Shown here one piece after another: positions 57,677 to 64,000 of a stretch of 64,000 nucleotides of DNA. The position numbers and the translations under genes were made by a program. The stretch comes from Streptomyces physcomitrii (GTDB lineage: Bacteria > Actinomycetota > Actinomycetes > Streptomycetales > Streptomycetaceae), in NCBI RefSeq assembly GCF_012273655.1, contig NZ_JAAWWP010000003.1, positions 402,175 through 466,174 on the forward strand. The letters are read 5' to 3'. The notes below the pieces were generated by a model, which was given only the letters and a program-made list of their open reading frames with translations, ran no database searches and was not told the DNA's origin. Numbering within the stretch: the first letter of the stretch is position 1; each line of letters begins with the position of its first letter.

Positions 57677-60058
57677 GTGAGCGTTTCCGAGCAACCTGTG
57701 CAGGGCCCCTGGGCCGACTCCGGACCCGGCGACCGGCTGCCCGCCTCCCGCCGCAGGAACAGCTCCGGCGGCCGCGACGACCAGCACGACCGGGGCACCG
57801 AGGACGGCCGCTGGGACGACAGCGGCCCCGCCTCCTTCGAGCGGGTGCCCCCGCAGGACCTCGACGCCGAGCAGTCGGTGCTCGGCGGCATGCTGCTCTC
57901 CAAGGACGCCATCGCCGACGTCGTCGAGGTCATCAAGGGCCACGACTTCTACCGGCCCGCGCACGAGACGATCTTCCAGGCCGTCCTCGACCTCTACGCC
58001 AAGGGTGAGCCCGCCGACCCCATCACCGTCGCCGCGGAACTGACCAAACGCGGCGAGATCACCCGCGTCGGCGGCGCCTCCTACCTGCACACACTCGTCC
58101 AGACGGTGCCCACCGCGGCCAACGCCGAGTACTACGCGGAGATCGTCCACGAACGCGCCGTACTCCGCCGCCTGGTCGAGGCAGGCACCCGGATCACCCA
58201 GATGGGATACGCCGCCGACGGCGACGTCGACGAGATCGTCAACAGCGCCCAGGCCGAGATCTACGCCGTCACCGAACAGCGCACCAGCGAGGACTACCTG
58301 CCGCTGGGCGACATCATGGAGGGCGCGCTCGACGAGATCGAGGCCATCGGCTCCCGCAGCGGCGAGATGACGGGCGTGCCCACCGGCTTCACCGACTTCG
58401 ACTCCCTCACCAACGGGCTGCACCCCGGGCAGATGATCGTCATCGCCGCCCGCCCCGCCATGGGCAAGGCCCTGGCCCTCGACACCCCCCTGCCCACGCC
58501 CGGCGGCTGGACCACCATGGGCGCGGTCCGCCCCGGCGACCTCCTCCTCGACGCCGGCGGGCGGCCGACCCGCGTGGTCGCCGCCACGGAGGTCATGACC
58601 GGCCGCCCCTGCTACGAGATGACCTTCGACGACGGCACCACGGTCGTCGCCGACGCCGACCACCAGTGGCTCACGGACACCTGCTCCTCCCGCCGGAACG
58701 CGACCGGCCGCCCCGAGGTCCGCACCACCAAGGAGCTCGCGGCCACCCTGCGCTGCCTCACCGACGACCGCGCCAACCACTCGGTGACGAACACGGCCCC
58801 CCTCGACCTGCCCGAGCAGGACCTCCCCGTCGCTCCCCGCGCCCTGGGGGTCTGGCTGGCGGGCGGCCCCGGCGGCGAGGCGGACCTCAGGGCGCTCCAG
58901 CAGCACGCGGGCGGGCCGGAGGGCAGGCACATCCCCCAGCGGTACCTGCGCGGCTCCCTCGCCCAGCGCCGGGAGCTGCTGAGGGGCCTCCTGGAGACGA
59001 GGAGCACGGTCGCGCGGGCGGGTTCGGTGAAGTTCACCGCCGCCGAGAAGACGCTGGCGGAGGACTTCCGCGAGCTGGTGACCAGCCTCGGCCACCGCTG
59101 CCGCTTCACCGCCGAGGCCGGGGGCGGTACGCAGGGCGCGTCCCCCACGTACAGCGTCACCTTCACCCCGAGGGACGAGGACCTCGCTCCACGCCGGGAG
59201 GAGCAAGGCGAGGACACCGGCGAGCGACTGCGGCGGGGAAAGGCGAAGCCAGCCCGGCGTTACCTCACCGAGGTCCGGGAGATCGAGAGCGTCCCGGTCC
59301 GCTGCGTCCAGGTCGACAACCCCGAGCACCTGTACCTGGCCACCCGCGCCATGGTGCCCACGCACAACTCGACGCTGGCGCTCGACTTCGCCCGCGCCGC
59401 CTCCATCAAGAACAACCTGCCGAGCGTCATCTTCTCCCTGGAGATGGGCCGCAACGAGATCGCGATGCGCCTGCTGTCCGCCGAGGCCCGCGTCGCCCTG
59501 CACCACATGCGCTCCGGCACGATGACCGACGAGGACTGGACCCGGCTCGCCCGCCGCATGCCGGACGTCTCCGCGGCGCCGCTCTACATCGACGATTCGC
59601 CGAACCTGTCGATGATGGAGATCCGCGCCAAGTGCAGGCGCCTCAAGCAGCGGAACGAGCTGAAGCTGGTCGTCATCGACTACCTCCAGCTGATGCAGTC
59701 CGGCGGCTCCAAGCGCGCCGAGAGCCGCCAGCAGGAAGTCTCCGACATGTCCCGGAACCTGAAGCTCCTCGCCAAGGAACTGGAACTCCCCGTCATCGCC
59801 CTCTCCCAGCTGAACCGTGGCCCCGAACAGCGCACCGACAAGAAGCCCATGGTCTCCGACCTGCGCGAATCCGGTTCCATCGAGCAGGACGCCGACATGG
59901 TCATCCTCCTCCACCGCGAGGACGCCTACGAGAAGGAGTCCCCCCGCGCCGGCGAGGCCGACCTGATCGTGGCCAAGCACCGAAACGGCCCCACGGCGAC
60001 GATCACGGTCGCCTTCCAGGGGCACTATTCACGGTTCGTGGACATGGCTCAGACGTGA
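57677..60058 (+). CDS. dnaB: Replicative DNA helicase DnaB interrupted by an intein
   Basis: 793 residues from GTG 57677 with GAGGAGG upstream; removing the 300-residue intein leaves 493, the usual Streptomyces DnaB length. The N-terminal domain has PPQDLDAEQSVLGGMLLSKD. The RecA-like domain begins at PTGFTDFDSLTNGLHPGQMI. Its Walker A ARPAMGK|STLALDF is split between Lys264 and Ser565. Then come LEMGRNEIAMRLLSAEARV, Walker B KLVVIDYLQLMQ, and DLRESGSIEQDADMVILLHR. Before splicing the ATPase cannot form its P-loop, so helicase activity depends on splicing. Confidence 0.96.
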   Translation: MSVSEQPVQGPWADSGPGDRLPASRRRNSSGGRDDQHDRGTEDGRWDDSGPASFERVPPQDLDAEQSVLGGMLLSKDAIADVVEVIKGHDFYRPAHETIFQAVLDLYAKGEPADPITVAAELTKRGEITRVGGASYLHTLVQTVPTAANAEYYAEIVHERAVLRRLVEAGTRITQMGYAADGDVDEIVNSAQAEIYAVTEQRTSEDYLPLGDIMEGALDEIEAIGSRSGEMTGVPTGFTDFDSLTNGLHPGQMIVIAARPAMGKALALDTPLPTPGGWTTMGAVRPGDLLLDAGGRPTRVVAATEVMTGRPCYEMTFDDGTTVVADADHQWLTDTCSSRRNATGRPEVRTTKELAATLRCLTDDRANHSVTNTAPLDLPEQDLPVAPRALGVWLAGGPGGEADLRALQQHAGGPEGRHIPQRYLRGSLAQRRELLRGLLETRSTVARAGSVKFTAAEKTLAEDFRELVTSLGHRCRFTAEAGGGTQGASPTYSVTFTPRDEDLAPRREEQGEDTGERLRRGKAKPARRYLTEVREIESVPVRCVQVDNPEHLYLATRAMVPTHNSTLALDFARAASIKNNLPSVIFSLEMGRNEIAMRLLSAEARVALHHMRSGTMTDEDWTRLARRMPDVSAAPLYIDDSPNLSMMEIRAKCRRLKQRNELKLVVIDYLQLMQSGGSKRAESRQQEVSDMSRNLKLLAKELELPVIALSQLNRGPEQRTDKKPMVSDLRESGSIEQDADMVILLHREDAYEKESPRAGEADLIVAKHRNGPTATITVAFQGHYSRFVDMAQT
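58469..59368 (+). other. DnaB intein, class 3 signature, endonuclease region degenerate
   Basis: Exactly 300 codons between the P-loop Lys and Ser. It begins with Ala in place of Cys (ALALDTPLPTPGGWTTMGAV) and ends PTHN before Ser. Position 67 is the Trp of ADHQW (block B), position 279 is the Cys of VRCVQVD (block F), and position 298 is the Thr before His-Asn (block G). This Trp-Cys-Thr set with a non-nucleophilic residue 1 defines class 3 inteins, first shown for the mycobacteriophage Bethlehem DnaB intein. The middle has LGVWLAGGPGG and LLRGLLETRSTV, which look like the two LAGLIDADG motifs with their acidic residues replaced and much of the intervening domain missing. Confidence 0.9.
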
Positions 60059-60158
60059 GGCGTGACGGGACGCCCCTGGCCGCGTGTCGAAGGGGGCGGG
60101 CCGCAGCCTCTGGCTCGCTCGCCTGAACGCCGACACGATGATCACCGGAATGACTCCG

Positions 60159-60884
60159 ATGAATGACCCCGACGCCCTGGTCTCACAGGCCCGGGACCTC
60201 GTCAAAGATCGCTTCCCGCATGCTTTGGGCGCCGTGCTCGGCGGCTCAGCCGCGCAGGGTCGTGCTGCCGCGACCAGTGATCTGGACGTGGCTGTGCTCC
60301 TACCGGATGGGGATGCCAGCCGTCGCGAGGTGATACGCCACGACGGCCGCCTGGCCGAGCTCTTCCTGCATACTCGCGCGGACGTTCCCCAGCACTTCGA
60401 GCGGGATCGAAGCCTTCGCCGAGGCACTGTCCTGTTCCTCTATGACCGAGGACTGGTCCTTGCCGACCCCCACGGTCATGTGGCGCGGGTGCGCGAGCAG
60501 GCGCGAGTTGTACTGGCAGCAGGCCCTCCGCCGCTCACGCCCGCGGAGTGGGAACGAGGACGATACGTCCTCACCAGCTTCATGGACGATCTGGCAGATG
60601 CTCCGTCGACCGACCGCTATGAACAGCTGGCACTCGCCGACTCCGTCCTGCGTGAGGCGGCCCACCTTCTCACCGCCCATCACAGTGCCTGGACAGGCAT
60701 CGGGAAGTGGCTGCCTCGCCGACTGCTGACCGCGGACCCGGCACGCGGCAAGGCCCTCCTGGAGGGACACAGGGCTGTCGCCGAACAGGCGGACCCCACC
60801 CGGTTGACGGCAGCAGCCGAGCAGGTGCTCCATCTCCTGGGCGGACCGCTGCGGGAGGGCTACACCCAGCGCTGGCACGTCTGA
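60159..60884 (+). CDS. Nucleotidyltransferase-domain protein
   Basis: 241 residues if started at ATG 60159 (GGAA 8 nt upstream); ATGs at 60150 and 60138 are alternatives. The polymerase-beta fold signature is GAVLGGSAAQGRAAATSDLD followed by VAVLLPDG, giving the GS...DxD pattern. The C-terminal helices (ALADSVLREAAHLLTAHHSA) resemble the HEPN/KNTase-C type region of aminoglycoside nucleotidyltransferase-like proteins. Substrate unknown. It lies 100 bp after dnaB and may be accessory. Confidence 0.8.
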   Translation: MNDPDALVSQARDLVKDRFPHALGAVLGGSAAQGRAAATSDLDVAVLLPDGDASRREVIRHDGRLAELFLHTRADVPQHFERDRSLRRGTVLFLYDRGLVLADPHGHVARVREQARVVLAAGPPPLTPAEWERGRYVLTSFMDDLADAPSTDRYEQLALADSVLREAAHLLTAHHSAWTGIGKWLPRRLLTADPARGKALLEGHRAVAEQADPTRLTAAAEQVLHLLGGPLREGYTQRWHV

Positions 60885-61176
60885 GGCAGCCAGAAGCTGT
60901 CCGCCTTCGAGGAGAGCGGCCAGGCCTCCCGATGGCACACCGTCACCACCGGCCGGCGAAACCGGGGGCCTGCAGCGCGGCCGTCCCGAAACCGGACGAC
61001 GCCGCGAACGAGTGCATCGCCCCCAGGCATTGGTCTGCCGGAACCGGCCGTCGTGACCTGGCCGGAGCCGTCCGCCACCGGCGCCGAGGACGAGCGGCGC
61101 GGACTGCACCGGAAGGCCCGTGCCCTGCCAATTCCCGCGACTGAGTCCAGCCCGGAAGTCGAAGCGTGCCCGTTCT

Positions 61177-62703
61177 CTAAGGGGCGGCAGGCATTTCTGC
61201 GGAGGGGGACAGTGGCTCGGGCAGGGAGAGTTCGGGGCGTGGTTCGGGAAGTCGGACTGATGCGGTTTCCCGTTCCCATGCCTTGGTCGTCCGTACGTAG
61301 CCGTAGATCACCGAGGCCATGGCCAGGAGGAGAAGCGGTCCGTATGCCCAGGGGTGTGCGGCCATTTCCTCCGGCAGATAGCGATAGGAGACCAGGAGGG
61401 CGGCGAAGACCGTGGTTCCGTAGCCGACCAATTGGGTTGCTGAACGGTCCCAGCCGCGTTCGAGTGCACGCAGTCCCGCCTCGACCGTCAGTGTGAAGAC
61501 GACACCGGCTATGAGGTCCACGCCGTAGTGGTAGCCGAAGCCGAGTGTCGCGCCGAGCGTGGCGACCAGCCAGAAGGTGCCCGCGTAGCGCAGAATTCTC
61601 GGACCTTTACGGGAATGCAGGAAAATCGCGGTAGCCCACGCGGTGTGCAGGCTGGGCATGCAATTGCGGGGGGTGATCTCGTCGAACGGTATCGGGTGCG
61701 GGGAGTGGATCGGCGGGGGTGTGTCGGGCCAGATGCTGGCCACCGCCCAGTTTCCGCCGTCGGCGCCGTAGGCGAAGATCGGGCCGACCACCGGGAAGAT
61801 CATGTAGATGCCCGGCCCGAGAAGACCGATGACCAGGAACGTACGGACCAGGTGATGGCGCGGGAAGCGTCGTTCGGTGGCCACGTGGCGCAGCTGGTAC
61901 ATCGCGACGGCGACCGCGGCGACGGCGAGCTGGATGTAGACGGCGTCCAGAACATGGGAGCCGATCGGGTCGGTGGCTCTGACGATTCGGCCGACCAGCC
62001 ATGACGGATTGCCCAGCGCGTGATCAGCGGTCGCCAGATAGGGGTCGAGTACCGCGGGGCGGGTTTTCGAGGTGATGAGCAGCCAGGTATCGCCCGTTTT
62101 GCGGCCGGCTACCAGTAGCAGGGCCAGACCGACGCCCTTCAGGAGCAGAACGCGTTCCCGGCCGGTTCGGCGGGTCAGAGCGATGTACGCATATCCGAGG
62201 ATCACCCATAGTGCGCCGTTGCCGAAAGGGTGCCCTTCGGTCAGGTCGGCGCCGATCGCCCATCGCACGAGCAGGAAGGCGATATCGATGCCGAGCGCGG
62301 CGCCGAGGGCGATGAACCGCTGCCGCCAGGTGAGCACCACCATCATCAAGGCCATGCCGGCGTACAGGAGGAACCCTGATTTGGGAGGGAAGATCACCTC
62401 TTGTGCCTGGTTGGTGATCGGCCCCGTTTCGCCGTAATGGCGGGCGGTCATCTCCAGTGCGAGAAGAAAAGCCAGAGCTACCACGCCCGTGGCGGTCCAC
62501 CATATCGCCCGTGATTTCCTCGAATGATGCCACGCGGCGAGCTTAATTCTGTTGGATATTCGCGAGAACGCCTGCGCTGCTATGGATATCAATTTCTGGC
62601 CGATTTGGTAGATGTCAACTGACGAGGGCCGCCCTTCGTGCCGGATCGTCAGAATCTCCGGTGAAGGACCGACGATGGGATGGATCGCCGCAAGCTCGAA
62701 CAT
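61177..62703 (-). CDS. PAP2-superfamily polytopic membrane protein (Aur1/Ipt1-like)
   Basis: 508 residues with about 12 hydrophobic segments. The active-site motifs CMPSLHTAWATAIF and GYHYGVDLIAGVVF are the PSLH / HYxxD pair of the PAP2_3 (Aur1/Ipt1 inositol-phosphotransferase-like) family, which cleave or transfer phosphate esters at the membrane. Substrate unknown. The first about 60 residues have atypical, less GC-rich codons and no ribosome site before ATG 62703, so the start is uncertain or the 5' end was acquired. Confidence 0.83.
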   Translation of the reverse strand: MFELAAIHPIVGPSPEILTIRHEGRPSSVDIYQIGQKLISIAAQAFSRISNRIKLAAWHHSRKSRAIWWTATGVVALAFLLALEMTARHYGETGPITNQAQEVIFPPKSGFLLYAGMALMMVVLTWRQRFIALGAALGIDIAFLLVRWAIGADLTEGHPFGNGALWVILGYAYIALTRRTGRERVLLLKGVGLALLLVAGRKTGDTWLLITSKTRPAVLDPYLATADHALGNPSWLVGRIVRATDPIGSHVLDAVYIQLAVAAVAVAMYQLRHVATERRFPRHHLVRTFLVIGLLGPGIYMIFPVVGPIFAYGADGGNWAVASIWPDTPPPIHSPHPIPFDEITPRNCMPSLHTAWATAIFLHSRKGPRILRYAGTFWLVATLGATLGFGYHYGVDLIAGVVFTLTVEAGLRALERGWDRSATQLVGYGTTVFAALLVSYRYLPEEMAAHPWAYGPLLLLAMASVIYGYVRTTKAWERETASVRLPEPRPELSLPEPLSPSAEMPAAP

Positions 62704-63178
62704 GTTAGCGGAGTGGTGGGGGTTGGCGAGGGTTGCGGATTTCGCTGGTCACGGGCGGTGAAGAGGTTCAGCGGATTCCGTGTTCGGGGTGCGGGGTCTT
62801 CAGCGTCCGCGGGTGATCAGGAAAGCTTCGACGAGGGGGCGAGGGCCGCGTATGTCTGGGCTTGCCTGGTGGTTCTCGTGGGTGAGGGCTCGGGTTGTCG
62901 ACTGACCTTGCCGGGGAGGGTGTTGGGGGTGCAGTCCGGTGGCCCGGTGGGCGTGAACGGTCTGCTGCTCGTGGAGCCCTCTTGCGGTCGGCTTGACCTC
63001 GATGACCAGGCACGATGTCCTCTCGGGACAGGCCTCGTCCGGGAGTTATCCACAGGCTCCCCGAAAAGCGGAGAGATCCGGCACTGTGGACCCATGACCA
63101 CGGGGAACCTGCTTCTGACCCACTCCCTCCCACAAGGGAGACCCACCGCTACGAGGGCCGCCTCTACCATCGGAGCGC
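62704..63178. other. Gene-free stretch before the isochorismatase gene
   Basis: About 475 bp without a convincing gene on either strand; open frames here lack third-position bias. It contains a perfect DnaA box (see 63046) and is GT-rich on the + strand between 62704 and 63000. It may include gene debris, but I recognise none. Confidence 0.45.
63046..63054 (+). promoter_or_regulatory. Isolated perfect DnaA box
   Basis: TTATCCACA, followed 34 bp later by TGTGGACCC (weak box, reverse). It lies about 125 bp upstream of the isochorismatase-like gene. A single box may have no function. Confidence 0.4.
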
Positions 63179-63826
63179 ATGGACTACACCGCGCCTCAGT
63201 GGGATGCCTCGGCCCTCCTGGTGATCGACGTGCAACGCGACTTCCTCGACGAGGGAGCTGCCCCGATCGCCGGAACCTCGCAGGTCCTGGACGAACTCCG
63301 GCTGCTCGTCGACGGGTTCCGTGCGGCGGGGCGGCTGGTGGTCCATGTCGTCCGGCTCTATACGCCGGGGGACAGCGATGTGGACCTTCCGCGCAGGGCG
63401 GCGGTCGAGGGCGGGCTGAGCCTGGTGGCGCCGGGGAGCCCCGGCAGCCAGCTGGTTCCGGCAGTGCTGGGGGGCCGGTACGCGGACTTGGACAGCGCTG
63501 CCCTGCTGACCGGGAAGCCTCAGCCCCTGGGCGCCGAGGAGTTGGCGCTGTTCAAGCCGCGGTGGAGCGCCTTCCACCGGACCGGGCTGGAGGAACTGCT
63601 CCGGGAGAGGGGCGTGACGACGGTGGTGGTCGCGGGCTGCAATCTGCCGAACTGCCCGCGGGCGACGCTGTTCGACGCCAGCGAGCGCGACTTCCGCACC
63701 GTGCTCGTCACGGATGCCGTCAGCCAGGCGGGTCCGGAACGCCTCGCGGACCTGGCGGGGATAGGCGTCGGCCTGGCCACCAGCGAGGAGGTCTTGGGCG
63801 GGCTGGGGCTGCCGTCCAGCTTGTGA
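63179..63826 (+). CDS. Isochorismatase-like cysteine hydrolase
   Basis: 215 residues. The catalytic triad of the family is visible: Asp in ALLVIDVQRDFL, Lys in LFKPRWSAFHRTGL, and Cys in VAGCNLPNCPRATLFDASER. The cis-peptide region matches family spacing. Such enzymes hydrolyse amides or ethers (nicotinamide, N-carbamoyl compounds, isochorismate). The NCPRAT loop is typical of actinobacterial nicotinamidase-like members, but the substrate is not clear. No neighbour in the window helps. Confidence 0.88.
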   Translation: MDYTAPQWDASALLVIDVQRDFLDEGAAPIAGTSQVLDELRLLVDGFRAAGRLVVHVVRLYTPGDSDVDLPRRAAVEGGLSLVAPGSPGSQLVPAVLGGRYADLDSAALLTGKPQPLGAEELALFKPRWSAFHRTGLEELLRERGVTTVVVAGCNLPNCPRATLFDASERDFRTVLVTDAVSQAGPERLADLAGIGVGLATSEEVLGGLGLPSSL

Positions 63827-63907
63827 CCGAGAGGGGTGCCGGCTGCCGTGCCTTCGGGGCGTGTCCTGCTCCTCCTGCGAGGGATTCGGGTGCCCTCTCG
63901 CTCCCGG

Positions 63908-63939
63908 GGCGAATAGGCGAATGGGCGAATAGGCGGGTA
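63908..63939. repeat. Short tandem repeat, 8-bp unit
   Basis: Four adjacent copies of GGCGAATA (third and fourth base variants GGCGAATG and GGCGGGTA). It lies in the non-coding end of the window, where I see no gene between 63827 and 64000. Confidence 0.7.
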
Positions 63940-64000
63940 GAGGGCTGAGCGGCCGGGCCGGGGTCGCTGTGGGGCGTCGTCGTGGAGGGTGGGGCGGGGA

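Noticed and set aside
62680..63948. A 422-codon + strand frame across the end region
   Set aside because: It covers the isochorismatase-like gene in another phase and lacks codon bias upstream.

Overview
The window is high-GC actinobacterial DNA and reads as the oriC-proximal core of a Streptomyces chromosome. Evidence: third codon positions are strongly G/C; the order gyrA-gyrB-DUF721-recF-gnd-dnaN-oriC-dnaA-rpmH-rnpA-yidD-yidC-jag-rsmG-parA-parB is intact; parS sites have the Streptomyces/Bacillus form TGTTTCACGTGAAACA; and the later order (trxBA, sigM, murJ, pcnB, ino1, padR, PBP, femX, rpsF-ssb-rpsR-rplI, dnaB) matches, from memory, the SCO3873-SCO3911 segment of S. coelicolor. The species cannot be named from the sequence alone.

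Left end (1-8.8 kb): accessory DNA. A type I-E CRISPR-Cas locus runs leftward (cas3, cas8e, cse2, cas7e, the last cut by the window edge). A divergent array of 11 identical 29-nt repeats follows, then a 58-codon remnant resembling the C-terminus of an acyl-CoA dehydrogenase, then a hemerythrin-domain gene. This stretch lies on the 3' side of a tRNA-Ile(GAT) gene, beyond which the conserved core begins.

Replication and segregation core (9-29 kb): DUF3566, gyrA, gyrB, DUF721, recF, gnd and dnaN read leftward, away from an oriC carrying about 18 DnaA-box-like sequences. dnaA also reads leftward; it is unusually long because of a repetitive charged linker. The rpmH-rnpA-yidD-yidC-jag-rsmG-parA-parB series reads rightward.

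Envelope and redox block (29-46 kb): a GNAT gene, then a leftward series DUF6049-murJ-pseudokinase-sigM-anti-sigma-trxB-trxA. A textbook SigR promoter (GGGAAT-N18-GTT) sits directly upstream of trxBA. Then come pcnB/cca, an LppU-like lipoprotein or membrane protein, an MFS transporter, ino1, and padR with a 19-bp palindromic operator.

Right part (46-64 kb): a class A PBP, a GT87-like membrane glycosyltransferase, an alanine-racemase-like enzyme, FemX, the rpsF-ssb-rpsR-rplI operon, a MATE exporter, dnaB, a nucleotidyltransferase, a PAP2/Aur1-like membrane enzyme and an isochorismatase-like hydrolase. dnaB is interrupted by a 300-residue intein with the Ala1 / Trp-Cys-Thr signature of class 3 inteins and a decayed homing-endonuclease region.

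Nine parS sites lie between 26.6 and 55.8 kb. Several sit inside or beside transcription-terminator-like palindromes between convergent genes, and two lie inside coding sequence. I did not find a wholly unknown multi-gene system. The best candidates for new biology are the DnaB intein, the parS-centred palindromes, the DnaA-box cluster upstream of dnaB, and the CRISPR island with its gene remnant.
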